Shown: piece by piece, positions 47,339 through 56,469 of the stretch
Layout of the letters: the number at the start of each line of letters is the position of its first letter
How positions within the stretch are numbered: position 1 is the stretch's first letter
NCBI RefSeq assembly: GCF_900459175.1
Contig: NZ_UHFA01000002.1
Span: 1,426,001-1,490,000 of the forward strand
Reading direction: 5' to 3'
Source of the DNA: Streptococcus downei MFe28
GTDB taxonomy: Bacteria > Bacillota > Bacilli > Lactobacillales > Streptococcaceae
Length of the DNA stretch: 64,000 nucleotides
Translations under genes and position numbers: made by a program
Notes under the pieces: generated by a model
Databases searched by the model: none
What the model was told of the DNA's origin: nothing
What the model saw: the letters and a program-made list of their open reading frames with translations, nothing else

Positions 47339-48892
47339 ATGACTGAATTTAACAACCTTGAGAGAATCATCGTATTAGACTACGGTAGTCAATACAATCA
47401 ATTGATTGCACGCCGTATCCGTGAAATTGGTGTGTTCTCTGAACTTAAAAGTCATAAAATTACTGCTCAACAAGTTAAGAAAATCAAGCCCCTTGGGATT
47501 ATCCTCTCAGGTGGTCCCAACTCTGTTTATACAGAGGATTCTTTCGGGATTGACGAGGAAATTTTCAATCTTGGTATTCCAGTACTAGGAATTTGCTATG
47601 GTATGCAATTGCTAACTGACCGTCTGGGGGGCAAGGTGGTGCCTGCTGGTCAAACCGGAAACAGTGAGTATGGTCAATCCACTCTCAACCTGCGCCAAGA
47701 ATCAGCCTTGTTTGCTCATACTCCTAATGAACAGGTTGTTCTGATGAGTCATGGCGATGCTGTCACTGAGATTCCTCAAGGCTTCCACCTAGTTGGCGAC
47801 TCTGCTGACTGCCCTTATGCTGCTATCGAAAATACCGACCGCAAGATTTATGGCATCCAGTTCCACCCAGAAGTTCGCCACTCGGTTTACGGCAATGATA
47901 TTTTACACAATTTCGCTCTAAATATCTGCGGGGCCAAGGGCGACTGGTCTATGGATAATTTCATTGAGATGGAAATCGTCAAAATCCGCCAAACTGTCGG
48001 AGATAGAAAAGTGCTTCTCGGTCTATCAGGTGGGGTTGATTCTTCTGTCGTCGGTGTCCTTCTGCAAAAGGCCATTGGTGACCAATTAACCTGTATTTTT
48101 GTGGACCATGGTTTACTTCGCAAAAACGAAGGCGACCAGGTCATGAATATGCTGGGTGGTAACTTCGGCCTCAATATCATCCGTGTAGATGCTTCTGAGC
48201 GTTTTCTTAAACTCCTAGCGGGTGTTGATGATCCAGAGAAAAAGCGGAAAATTATCGGGAATGAATTTGTCTATGTTTTCGATGATGAAGCCAGCAAGCT
48301 TAAGGGAGTTGACTTCCTTGCTCAAGGGACCCTCTATACGGACATTATCGAGTCAGGAACCGAAACCGCCCAAACCATCAAATCCCACCACAATGTCGGT
48401 GGCCTGCCAGAAGATATGCAGTTTCAATTGATTGAGCCCCTCGACACCCTCTTTAAGGATGAGGTCAGGGCTCTAGGAACTGCTCTGGGTATGCCAGATG
48501 AGATTGTTTGGCGCCAACCCTTCCCTGGTCCAGGTCTGGCTATCCGGGTTATGGGTGACATTACCGCTGAGAAGTTGGAAACCGTCCGCGAATCCGATGC
48601 CATCTTGCGAGAAGAAATCGCCAAGGCTGGCCTACAGCGTGATGTCTGGCAGTACTTTACCGTTAATACCGGTGTCCGTTCCGTCGGAGTCATGGGTGAT
48701 AGTCGCACCTACGACTACACTATCGCTATCCGCGCTATCACTTCTATCGATGGCATGACAGCCGACTTTGCCCAACTTCCTTGGGAAGTCCTCAAGAAAA
48801 TTTCCACCCGCATCGTCAATGAGGTAGACCACGTCAACCGTATCGTCTACGATATCACCAGCAAACCACCAGCAACCGTTGAGTGGGAATAA
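47339..48892 (+). CDS. guaA: GMP synthase (glutamine-hydrolysing)
   Basis: 517 residues. Aminates XMP to GMP. N-terminal amidotransferase with the Cys in GICYGMQLL and FHPEV; PP-loop [16 protein letters not shown]-terminal dimerisation domain ending [18 protein letters not shown] precedes ATG 47339. The gene is intact: the element's core repeat keeps the last codons and the stop. Confidence 0.97.
   Translation: MTEFNNLERIIVLDYGSQYNQLIARRIREIGVFSELKSHKITAQQVKKIKPLGIILSGGPNSVYTEDSFGIDEEIFNLGIPVLGICYGMQLLTDRLGGKVVPAGQTGNSEYGQSTLNLRQESALFAHTPNEQVVLMSHGDAVTEIPQGFHLVGDSADCPYAAIENTDRKIYGIQFHPEVRHSVYGNDILHNFALNICGAKGDWSMDNFIEMEIVKIRQTVGDRKVLLGLSGGVDSSVVGVLLQKAIGDQLTCIFVDHGLLRKNEGDQVMNMLGGNFGLNIIRVDASERFLKLLAGVDDPEKKRKIIGNEFVYVFDDEASKLKGVDFLAQGTLYTDIIESGTETAQTIKSHHNVGGLPEDMQFQLIEPLDTLFKDEVRALGTALGMPDEIVWRQPFPGPGLAIRVMGDITAEKLETVRESDAILREEIAKAGLQRDVWQYFTVNTGVRSVGVMGDSRTYDYTIAIRAITSIDGMTADFAQLPWEVLKKISTRIVNEVDHVNRIVYDITSKPPATVEWE
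48877..48892 (+). repeat. attL core of the guaA element
   Basis: CGTTGAGTGGGAATAA, the last codons and stop of guaA, repeated at 58538-58553. The guaA 3' end is a known hot spot for streptococcal elements. Confidence 0.88.
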
Positions 48893-48983
48893 TATATAAG
48901 AGTAACTTTGGCTAAGAAACCTTGATTTAACAGTATTTTAGACATTATAAATAGTGTGAAAATGAGATAAAATTCTTTGGATT

Positions 48984-49003
48984 GTCTCCAAAGTGTCTCC
49001 AAA
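48984..49003. repeat. paired arm-type repeats, left end
   Basis: GTCTCCAAA occurs twice, 11 bp apart (48984-48992 and 48995-49003). The same motif pair is at 58460-58480. Likely integrase arm-binding sites. Confidence 0.6.
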
Positions 49004-49060
49004 AGAAGCTTTTAGTTTGAAAGTTTCTTTTTTGTTTAAAGAATATGGAAGGAATGATAT

Positions 49061-50236
49061 ATGACCTCTTCTACTGCTGTACTTGATTATTTGAAATTAC
49101 CTGAAGATGAGTATCATGATTTCAAACAAAGATGGCATAATGATAATTCAGAACTTGTGCGTGATATTTTAAATTTTGTTAATACAATTCATCATGATGA
49201 TTGTTACATCTTTTTCGGAGTAGCTGACGACGGTACTATTATTGGTGTAAATGAGGATATTAATCGGAAAGATAGTGAAACTTTGACTGATTTACTTCAT
49301 AAACTATATTTATCGACAAATAGTCAAATTAAGGTAGAAGTTGATACTCAATTAATTGAAGACAAAGAGATTGATATCTTAACTATCTTTAATACTAATT
49401 TGGTTCCTATTTATCCAACGAAAGAATATAAACCAAAAGGAACTAAGGGATTAAGTGCTGGTTTAGTGTACTCCAGAAATGGTGCGATTAATACACCTAG
49501 AAATGAATCAACTTCTTTTGAGAAACTAAATTCATTATTTAAAAAATATAATAAAATGGATACTTCGATTCAAGAACGATATAAACAGGTATTAACAGAT
49601 AATAAGAATTGGTCATATATCGAAAATGATGAAGGAACGTTTTTTATCTATAACTTAAATCCAGATTTCTATATGAGATTTTACGTCGATACTCAAAACC
49701 GTTATCAGGTAGAGGCATATAGTCTAAATCAAATGGATTGTAAAATCAGTTGGTATATACTTGAAATTAGATACAGACATCTGACGATTTTTGAACGATT
49801 GTTAAATTTTTTAGATGGAGGGAGGGTATTGATTCCTAGTCCTAATTTGACTTCTTTTGAAAGTTGGGACAGAGGAGGAAGCTATTATTATATTTTCAAA
49901 GATTCTTTAGATTATTTATTATTAACATTTTTAGCTGTGGTATTTCCAATGATTAATAGCTACTCCTTGCAGAGGTTTAAAGAAAGTATTGTGATATTAG
50001 AAAACAAAGAAGTACAAAAGAGATTGCATGCTAAAGTAAACTCTATTTATTCATTACAACAAATTCAAGAGTTAACTACTGCTTCTGATGTCGATAGTTA
50101 TTATGAACAACACATCGCAGGAAAAATCTCCGATATAAGTATAAGTGAAATGAGTCATATGCTAAGACAAAAGAAAATAACAGATTTATTAAATCATACT
50201 CTCACTGAGAAGTTCAACAAGTCATTAGATAATTAA
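49061..50236 (+). CDS. Schlafen/AlbA_2-type putative DNA- or RNA-binding protein
   Basis: 391 residues. Residues 15-130 fit the AlbA_2 (AAA_4, Schlafen-like) domain: EDEYHDFKQRW corresponds to the ExxxxEFK motif and NTIHHDDCYIFFGVADDGTI with GVNED to the NxxGGxLxxGVxxxG motif. The rest (about 150-391) is unassigned, with a hydrophobic patch YLLLTFLAVVFPMI. Bacterial relatives occur in defence islands and mobile elements. GGAAGGA site before ATG. Monocistronic with its own strong terminator. Confidence 0.7.
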   Translation: MTSSTAVLDYLKLPEDEYHDFKQRWHNDNSELVRDILNFVNTIHHDDCYIFFGVADDGTIIGVNEDINRKDSETLTDLLHKLYLSTNSQIKVEVDTQLIEDKEIDILTIFNTNLVPIYPTKEYKPKGTKGLSAGLVYSRNGAINTPRNESTSFEKLNSLFKKYNKMDTSIQERYKQVLTDNKNWSYIENDEGTFFIYNLNPDFYMRFYVDTQNRYQVEAYSLNQMDCKISWYILEIRYRHLTIFERLLNFLDGGRVLIPSPNLTSFESWDRGGSYYYIFKDSLDYLLLTFLAVVFPMINSYSLQRFKESIVILENKEVQKRLHAKVNSIYSLQQIQELTTASDVDSYYEQHIAGKISDISISEMSHMLRQKKITDLLNHTLTEKFNKSLDN

Positions 50237-50256
50237 ATATCTTATTCGAAATATCA

Positions 50257-50298
50257 AAAAAAGGAATCCAAGAGTTTTAAATTCTTTGGATTCCTTTT
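50257..50298. terminator. strong terminator after the Schlafen-like gene
   Basis: AAAAAGGAATCCAA and TTGGATTCCTTTTT form a perfect 14-bp stem. Confidence 0.88.
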
Positions 50299-50461
50299 TA
50301 TATTAGTTGATTTATTTATAACAAGTTTAGTCTATTATCTTTACCTTCTCTTCATTCGTTATAAAATTATTTGGTAGTGTAAAATAAGTTGTGTAAACAC
50401 AAAAAGGAATAAATCCGTTATAGTAGAGTTGCGAAACATTACTAGAAAGAGATTTATTCCT

Positions 50462-51549
50462 ATGACACAGTTTCGCACAGAATTGCTTAACTTCCTAGCC
50501 CAAAAGCAAGATATTGATGGATTTTTCCGTACTTCTCTTGAAACAGCTATGAATGACCTGCTTCAAGCAGAGTTATCAGCTTTTTTAGGTTATGAGCCCT
50601 AAGATAAAGTAGGCTATAATTCTGGGAATAGTCGTAACGGAACCTATGCACGGAAATTTGAAACCAAATATGGGACTGTTCAGTTAACTATTCCAAGAGA
50701 TCGTAATGGAAACTTTAGTCCAGCTTTGATCCCTGCTTATGGACGTCGAGATGACCACTTGGAAGAGATGGTTATCAAACTCTATCAAACCGGTGTAACG
50801 ACTCGAGAAATTAGTGACATCATCGAGCGAATGTATGGTCATCACTATAATCCTGCCAAAATTTCTAATATCTCAAAAGCAACTCAGGAGAGTGTCGTTG
50901 ATTTTCATGAGCGAAGCTTAGAAGCCAATTACTCTGTTTTATTTCTTGATGGAACCTATCTTCCATTAAGACGTGGAACCGTTAGTAAAGAATGTATTCT
51001 TATCGCACTTGGCATTACACCAGAAGGCTGTTCTTGGATATGAAATCGCCCCAAATGAAAACAATGCTTCTTGGTCCACCCTGTTAGACAAGCTTCAAAA
51101 CCAAGGCATCCAACAGGTTTCTCTTGTAGGGACCGATGGCTTCAAGGGGCTTGAACAGATGATCAGTCAGGCTTACCCATTAGCTAAGCAACAACGTTGC
51201 TTCATTCATATTAGTCGAAATTTGGCTAGTAAGGTGACGCGATCTGATCGGGCAGTTATTCTGGAGCAATTTAAAATGATTTATCGTGATGGAAAGTTTG
51301 GAGAATGCGGACAATCTTTTAACTTTTTATCAGTTTCCCTACCAAATTTGGCACAGCATTTATTCGACAAACTGCATTGAGTCTCTCAACAAAGAAATCA
51401 AACGTCAAACGAAAAAGAAGGTTCTTTTTCCCAACGAGGAGGCTCTGGAACGTTACTTAGTTACTTTGTATTATAATTTCAAGCAAAGTCAACGCATCCA
51501 TAATGGGTTTGGCCAATGTTCTGACAGACTTGAAACCTTATTTGATTAA
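50462..51549 (+). pseudogene. IS256-family transposase, multiply broken
   Basis: MTQFRTELLNFLAQKQDIDG, then TAA at 50600 in place of a sense codon (FLGYEP-stop-DKVGYNSGNSRNG). The frame breaks again near 51035 (ITPEG, then AVLGYEIAPNENNAS), and again near 51285 where a stretch of about 35-40 codons seems missing before MESLENADNLLTFYQFPYQI. DDE parts remain: FLDGTYLPLRRG, VGTDGFKGLE, NCIESLNKEIKRQ. Cannot be active. Confidence 0.9.
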
Positions 51550-51560
51550 CACTCCGTAAC

Positions 51561-51614
51561 TGAACTGCACCCCAAAAGTTAGATTTTTCTGTCTAACTTT
51601 TGGGGTGCAGTTCA
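51561..51614. repeat. 54-bp perfect palindrome made of IS3-like ends
   Basis: Two 23-bp arms (51561-51583 and 51592-51614) pair perfectly around TTTTTCTG. The arm TGAACTGCACCCCAAAAGTT resembles terminal repeats of streptococcal IS3-family elements. It may be a tiny non-autonomous insertion or the scar of one, and could work as a terminator. It lies within the IS256 relic. Confidence 0.7.
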
Positions 51615-51663
51615 AACTCTACTTGAGTGTTTACACAAAATTATTGACAGTATCAATTGTTTA

Positions 51664-53418
51664 TCAAAAAATGTAACTAGGGTACTTTTTTTGGAATTCT
51701 TTCACGGTGTTGTAAAGCCTTGTGATTTCTCTAAGTTTATCAAATTCTCCATCACTTTCATTATATTGTTTTGTGAACATAAAGTATGAATCATTAAATA
51801 AAACTTCTTCGAATATTTTTTCGCCATCTTTTATATATTGCACCAGTTCAAAAATTGCTTTATCTGAAATTTTTTCATTCATTTCTGAAACTTCTTCAAA
51901 AATTCGATGTAATTCCTCGCTTAACAATTTATAATCAATTTCTAAAGTTTTCCAAATGCTTGTCAAATTCTTACCATAAATTTTATCAGCTGGACGAAGG
52001 TCGAAATTAGGTTGAGACACTTTGTATATAATCAAATCCCAAAACTGATTATAGAAAGCTTCGAGAACATCAATTGAATTATCCTCTTTTCGTACACTCA
52101 AACCATTACATAAATTTCTACACTGTTGTCTGATAAAACCTTCAGAATCGAATTTATCTTTTGCATTTTCAAAGATTTTTTTAACAGCTACATTATCTTT
52201 AGAATCTATCTGAATTTTCATAAATAAGAGTAGGTCGTAATTTTTTAAAACAGAATCCCTTACGTTATCAAAAGTTGCTCCGTAATTGATAAAATTATCC
52301 AATTGCTTGAAACCATCATCTACTTCTTTCGCAATATTTTTAAAATCTTCTTTACTCTTCAACTCAAAATTTACTGACGAAACACACTTATAACTTTCTA
52401 CTTCTTCACTACTAATTTGTTTATGTATCCAATTTTGAAATTCTTCATCGTTATTTAAATATGTAAATGATTTATAAAACATCATTAGACAATCTCTAAA
52501 GAATATTCTTTTAATTTCTTCAAAATCTTCATAAAAATTATTATTTTCATAATCATATTTTATTAGGTGCCTAAACTTAATTATATTAACTTCTAATCGT
52601 TCAGTTTTCCCCCATCGTTTTATCAACTCTTTAATATGTTTAAAGTACGTCCGTTCAAATTCAAGTAAAACGTTACTATATTTTGGAGTATCGATAAATA
52701 TACTTTGAAATCTACTCAGGTCAAATGTGTAACTACTGAAGGGAGCATCGATTTCAGGATTAAATAATTTTCCTATTTGCTTTAAATTAGCTTGTGATGG
52801 ATAATCTTTTCCACTCTTCCACCTAGAAATTTGTGCTTCACTAACACCAATTAGTTTTGCAAGCCTTTTTTGAATAGCATTTTTTTCATCAGTATCTAAA
52901 TCAAAACCTATTAGTTTTAGCGATTGTAAAGAATCTAAAAATTCTCTTTTTTGATTTCCATTGAGAATTAAATAATCTGATTCTTCTGTTGCATATTCTT
53001 GGTTATATGACTTAGAAACTGTAGTTAAAAATTCAATAAAGTTCGAAAAATTCTTATGGAATGTTTTTCTCCTATTAATATCAAGAGATTTATGAATCCT
53101 TATATCACATTCCATACTTTCTTTCTGCATATACACTATTAATTGACTATCAATTTCTTCCATAAGCTGTTCAAATACCGTTAAAGTTTCTCTATTGAGA
53201 GAAAGATTAATATTATAATTCTTTTTAAAATTTTGAAGAAATTTATAGAATTTATCGAGTAGTTCAAAAGTAGGCTTTGAATTTCCTTTTCTCCAATTGG
53301 CAAGTGTATTTTTCGAAAAATTTAATTCTTTTGTAAGTTCTTTAGTCGTAATGCTAAAGTCCTTTTTTATTTGTATTAAAAATTCATTTAACAATTTACT
53401 AAATTTTGTTTCTTTCAT
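51664..53418 (-). CDS. large protein with two HTH domains, unknown
   Basis: 584 residues. First XRE-like HTH near 18-58 (ITTKELTKELNFSKNTLANW, then RKGNSKP). Second near 180-220 (IQKRLAKLIGVSEAQISRWK, then SGKDYPS). Between and after them lie long helical, Lys/Asp/Asn-rich stretches with no motif I know; the last 370 residues are unassigned. No membrane segment. Runs opposite to the element's other genes. Could be a regulator of the element, or a sensor in a defence or addiction module. Function not assigned. Confidence 0.75.
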   Translation of the reverse strand: MKETKFSKLLNEFLIQIKKDFSITTKELTKELNFSKNTLANWRKGNSKPTFELLDKFYKFLQNFKKNYNINLSLNRETLTVFEQLMEEIDSQLIVYMQKESMECDIRIHKSLDINRRKTFHKNFSNFIEFLTTVSKSYNQEYATEESDYLILNGNQKREFLDSLQSLKLIGFDLDTDEKNAIQKRLAKLIGVSEAQISRWKSGKDYPSQANLKQIGKLFNPEIDAPFSSYTFDLSRFQSIFIDTPKYSNVLLEFERTYFKHIKELIKRWGKTERLEVNIIKFRHLIKYDYENNNFYEDFEEIKRIFFRDCLMMFYKSFTYLNNDEEFQNWIHKQISSEEVESYKCVSSVNFELKSKEDFKNIAKEVDDGFKQLDNFINYGATFDNVRDSVLKNYDLLLFMKIQIDSKDNVAVKKIFENAKDKFDSEGFIRQQCRNLCNGLSVRKEDNSIDVLEAFYNQFWDLIIYKVSQPNFDLRPADKIYGKNLTSIWKTLEIDYKLLSEELHRIFEEVSEMNEKISDKAIFELVQYIKDGEKIFEEVLFNDSYFMFTKQYNESDGEFDKLREITRLYNTVKEFQKKYPSYIF

Positions 53419-53424
53419 ATTTGG

Positions 53425-53433
53425 ATTATATCA
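53425..53433 (-). promoter_or_regulatory. extended -10 for the dual-HTH gene, apparently leaderless
   Basis: Reverse strand TGATATAAT, then CCAAAT, then ATG. No Shine-Dalgarno fits between. Confidence 0.55.
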
Positions 53434-53577
53434 AAAATCCCATCGATTTTAAAATTGCCTAATTTGTAGTTTTTCTAATTGCTATTATTGATATCGAAGA
53501 AGTTAATTCTTCAAAAAAAATAAATATCGTTCTAATTGATGCGCATCAAGTGGACGGATTGAAACTTAAGTATAGAT

Positions 53578-53636
53578 ACATCAAACAGATGCTTTCTATC
53601 TTCTTAGTTTCGCCGTTTCTTTGATGTGCTTTTTTT
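53578..53636 (+). terminator. leader hairpin before the element's forward genes
   Basis: ACATCAA pairs with TTGATGT across a 36-nt loop, then GCTTTTTTT. Possibly an attenuator. Confidence 0.4.
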
Positions 53637-53698
53637 CGTGCTCTCATTCGGCTGGCTAGTGTGTTTCTAATCCATCCAAGGACGGGAAGGAACATAAT

Positions 53699-54133
53699 AT
53701 GGCTAATAAAGTCGAGAACAAACGAAATGCAAACATTACTAAAGCTGTTAAAGCTGGTGACTGGTCTAGTGTAGATAAGTTGCTCAGTCAGCCATTTGAA
53801 AATCTAAAACGTAAAGACAAGGATTACAGTCTATCTAGCCTCAATGCTGAAGTACAGACTGAGGGAGAATATACAGAAGTTATGGATTTATATGCTGACA
53901 ATACCTTCAATCCCATTGAAGAACTGCTAATAAAAGAGCGTAATGAGCGCCTTTACAATGCTCTTTCAAAACTTTCTGAAGATGACCGCCATATCTTCTT
54001 AGCGATCACATTACATGGTACTTCTGCCCTTCAGTTGACACAAGAAACTAAGTATAAAAGTCATAAGACTGTTCAAAGTCATTATCTAAAGGCTTTGGAA
54101 GCATTAAAAGATGAGCTAAAAAATTATTTTTAA
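53699..54133 (+). CDS. sigma-70 region 4-like protein of the element
   Basis: 144 residues. The C-terminal half (LSEDDRHIFLAITLHGTSAL then QLTQETKYKSHKTVQSHYLK) looks like sigma region 4. The N-terminal half has a Lys-rich start and NPIEELLIKERNERLY. Similar short sigma-like proteins are common in streptococcal ICEs and IMEs, near the start of the transfer module. GGAAGG lies upstream. Followed by a terminator. Confidence 0.7.
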   Translation: MANKVENKRNANITKAVKAGDWSSVDKLLSQPFENLKRKDKDYSLSSLNAEVQTEGEYTEVMDLYADNTFNPIEELLIKERNERLYNALSKLSEDDRHIFLAITLHGTSALQLTQETKYKSHKTVQSHYLKALEALKDELKNYF

Positions 54134-54140
54134 ATTTTTT

Positions 54141-54171
54141 GACAGGAAATTACCAATTTCCTGTCTTTTTT
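54141..54171 (+). terminator. terminator after the sigma-like gene
   Basis: GACAGGAAATT and AATTTCCTGTC around ACC, then TTTTTT. Perfect 11-bp stem. Confidence 0.88.
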
Positions 54172-54199
54172 CTCCTTAAAGATGAGGAGGTGAAAACTT

Positions 54200-54594
54200 A
54201 TGACCTAATCAACAGTCCAGCTCATGACTAAAACCGAGCCATTGACCACCTTAACACAACACAAAAATGAAATACATGAGGTAACTCACATGAAAACACG
54301 TAACCGTAAAACTGGCTATTCAGCCAATACTGCCATGGAATACATTGACAACAAACAGGCTATTCACTGCCTAAGTACAGAATTAGAGCCACAATTGAAA
54401 TTTGAAGATAATCAGCCTACTGGTGAAATCATTGCCTATAAAGCTTGGTTCTCTCAAAAAGGGCTACCGCCCTTCCAAGTAAAGTTTGAGTCAGAAATTG
54501 ACTTGCCTAGCTATATGAATTTGGCACTCTCGAAGCCTGTGAGGTTGGCTTTAATGTCTATTTCCGTGCGCAAAATCTCAAGGAGGTTAAATAA
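54200..54594 (+). pseudogene. element helper protein, stop at codon 3 and frameshift
   Basis: GAGGAGG precedes ATG 54200, but codon 3 is TAA (54206-54208). The frame reopens as STVQLMTKTEPLTTLTQHKN and MKTRNRKTGYSANTAMEYID. A further ribosome site (GAGGTAA) precedes ATG 54290, so translation may start there. Near 54520 one T is missing: restoring it turns MNLALSKPVR into a frame reading GTLEACEVGFNVYFRAQNLK and ending TAA at 54592-54594, which overlaps the next ATG as TAATG. As it stands the frame runs on to 54601 with a foreign tail. Confidence 0.72.
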
Positions 54595-55670
54595 TGACTA
54601 AGAGAGAATTAGAACAATACCTTCTTCAATCCCTAAATATGGGACTTGGAGCGTTGATTCAAGGAGAGACTAGCTATACTAATAGTTTTGACACCAAAAT
54701 TCTATCTGATGGTTTCCTCTTTATTCCACGGCTTCCAGCAGGGTATATCATTGATAATGACTTATATCAAAAAATCTTTCTGATTGCCAATGCATCACTT
54801 TACCCACGTTATACATTACTAAAGCAGAATTCTGCCTATTTCATGGCACTTGATACAGATGACATTCACGTTCAGCGTGGGCTATTCTTCCCTTGGAAAA
54901 AGGGAGTTTCAGAACGTCTTGTTATCTCTGATTTAGAAGCATTTGCTGGTGAACAAGATAAATATATTCTGCCCATCATGAAGAACCTATTTCTCAACTA
55001 TAACAAGGTCACGTCACTAGCTATTGCTGGTAACAGTGGTTCAGGGAAATCCTATGCTCTCACGTACTTCCTAAGTTTACTCAAAAATTTCTCAGAACTT
55101 ATCATTGTTGACCCTAAGTTTGATACTCCCTCACGCTGGGCTCGTGAGAATGGCATTGCCGTAATTCATCCACAAAAGGATCGTTCTAAATCAGATTTTG
55201 TCAGTGAAATCAATGAAAACCTCAGCTCATGCTTAGGACTCATTCAGCAACGGCAAGAAATTCTATATGACAACCCTGAACATCAGTTTGACCATCTTAC
55301 GATTGTCATTGATGAAGTCCTAGCTTTATCTGAAGGGGTCAACAAAACGATAAAAGACTCCTTCTTCTCTCTACTCTCACAGATTGCACTCCTCGGACGT
55401 GCTACGAGGGTTCATCTGTTACTTGTCAGCCAACGCTTTGACCATAATACCATTCCTGTTTCGGTCCGTGAACAGCTCAATGTCCTTATTCAAATCGGAA
55501 ATATCAATAAGAAAACGACACAGTTCTTATTTCCTGATCTTGACCCTGAGGGCATTGTCATTCCTATAGGCAAAGGAACAGGACTCATTCAAATCATCGA
55601 TAATGAGCATCCTTATCAAGTGCTTCCGCTCCTTTGCCCGACCTATTACACTAAGGAAGGTATTTTGTAG
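54594..55670 (+). CDS. FtsK/TcpA-like ATPase
   Basis: 358 residues. Walker A GNSGSGKSY (146-154), Walker B LTIVIDEVLAL (about 236-246) and HLLLVSQRFDHNTIP typical of FtsK/SpoIIIE and TcpA-type DNA pumps. No N-terminal membrane helix, but the next gene encodes a membrane protein that could anchor it. In mobile elements such proteins couple the DNA to the transfer channel. Confidence 0.85.
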   Translation: MTKRELEQYLLQSLNMGLGALIQGETSYTNSFDTKILSDGFLFIPRLPAGYIIDNDLYQKIFLIANASLYPRYTLLKQNSAYFMALDTDDIHVQRGLFFPWKKGVSERLVISDLEAFAGEQDKYILPIMKNLFLNYNKVTSLAIAGNSGSGKSYALTYFLSLLKNFSELIIVDPKFDTPSRWARENGIAVIHPQKDRSKSDFVSEINENLSSCLGLIQQRQEILYDNPEHQFDHLTIVIDEVLALSEGVNKTIKDSFFSLLSQIALLGRATRVHLLLVSQRFDHNTIPVSVREQLNVLIQIGNINKKTTQFLFPDLDPEGIVIPIGKGTGLIQIIDNEHPYQVLPLLCPTYYTKEGIL

Positions 55671-55672
55671 CT

Positions 55673-56290
55673 ATGAAAAAAAGCTTTTTCCAACGAACAT
55701 ATAACCTCGTTAATAACCTACTTCTATTAGGATTCCTCAGTGTGGTTATTAGTCTAGCTATGAGTTATCTCAGCTACTTAATTGGGGAGATATCTATATC
55801 AAGCCTCACTAGTGAAATCAGTCTTATTCAATCAAAACTAAATATAGCTGAATACTACACTGATTTTATAGGTACTATACTAATCATTATAGCCATCTTT
55901 TTGATAACTACTGAACTGTCTTCATGCTTATTCTATGATTCTATTTGGAATTACTTCAAATCCATCTATCAAACCATGCGTTTGCGTCACTTCTTGAAGC
56001 AGGATGAAAAAACTGAATCAGTGATTACCGTTGATAATCAGACAACTGTCACCAAGTTCAATCCTATTCTCAAGAACTTCAACAAAATCGTCAGTAAGTG
56101 TACTGTAGATGTTCGAAAAGAATCCGTCTCAGTCTTTATCAAGTATCCCAGCACTCAGCAAGCTCAAAAGTTACTAAGAGAAATGGAAGCTCATATCAAG
56201 GAAGAAATTTCTAGTAGAAATCCCAATTATTATTTCTCTTCTCCTAATAGGGAAGGTAATAAGCTCTGGTTCAAAGGTACTAGAAGATAA
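55673..56290 (+). CDS. membrane protein, probable partner of the ATPase
   Basis: 205 residues. Two or three helices in the first 100 residues (NLLLLGFLSVVISLAMSYLS, FIGTILIIIAIFLITTELSS), then a cytoplasmic domain (TVTKFNPILKNFNKIVSKCT). Starts 2 bp after the ATPase gene. Similar proteins accompany TcpA-like ATPases in streptococcal elements. Exact role unknown. Confidence 0.65.
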   Translation: MKKSFFQRTYNLVNNLLLLGFLSVVISLAMSYLSYLIGEISISSLTSEISLIQSKLNIAEYYTDFIGTILIIIAIFLITTELSSCLFYDSIWNYFKSIYQTMRLRHFLKQDEKTESVITVDNQTTVTKFNPILKNFNKIVSKCTVDVRKESVSVFIKYPSTQQAQKLLREMEAHIKEEISSRNPNYYFSSPNREGNKLWFKGTRR

Positions 56291-56293
56291 GCT

Positions 56294-56342
56294 AAAGGCG
56301 GTACTTGGCTCACAAAGTGAAAGCCAAAAGTACCGCCTTTTA
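56294..56342 (+). terminator. terminator after the transfer genes
   Basis: AAAGGCGGTAC pairs with GTACCGCCTTT, with an inner TTGGC/GCCAA stem, then TTTT. Confidence 0.9.
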
Positions 56343-56356
56343 AAATCTATTCAACC

Positions 56357-56388
56357 ATGTAATGGGGCTACTACGACCCCCATTACAT
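56357..56388 (+). other. rolling-circle double-strand origin (pMV158 type nick hairpin)
   Basis: ATGTAATGGGG (56357-56367) and CCCCATTACAT (56378-56388) pair perfectly and show CTACTACGAC in the loop. TACTACG/AC is the nick sequence of pMV158-family Rep proteins, cut between G 56375 and A 56376. A pMV158-type rep gene starts 81 bp downstream. Confidence 0.88.
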
Positions 56389-56469
56389 CAATAATCAGTA
56401 ATCACCATTACCAAACGACTCGTAAAAATCTCCTAATAGATAAGACCAATAGAAATGAGGTAACTGCCT

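Larger units (their letters stand above)
50375..51652 (+). mobile_element. IS256-family insertion sequence, degenerate
   Basis: Ends are inverted: TAGTGTAAAATAAGTTGTGT at the left, and the right end read backwards TACTGTCAATAATTTTGTGT; both continue AAACAC. Length about 1278 bp. The flanking 8 bp (TTATTTGG, TCAATTGT) do not match, so no target duplication is left. Confidence 0.8.

Noticed and set aside
48893..49060. Element oriT near attL
   Set aside because: Only the arm repeats are visible; no inverted repeat with a nick-like motif. The only nick-like hairpin is at 56357-56388.
50726..51043. Separate small gene
   Set aside because: It is the middle piece of the broken IS256 transposase.
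54224..54601. Intact 125-residue element protein
   Set aside because: The C-terminal part is out of frame with a coherent alternative that ends in TAATG with the next gene, so the open frame is read as a frameshift product.
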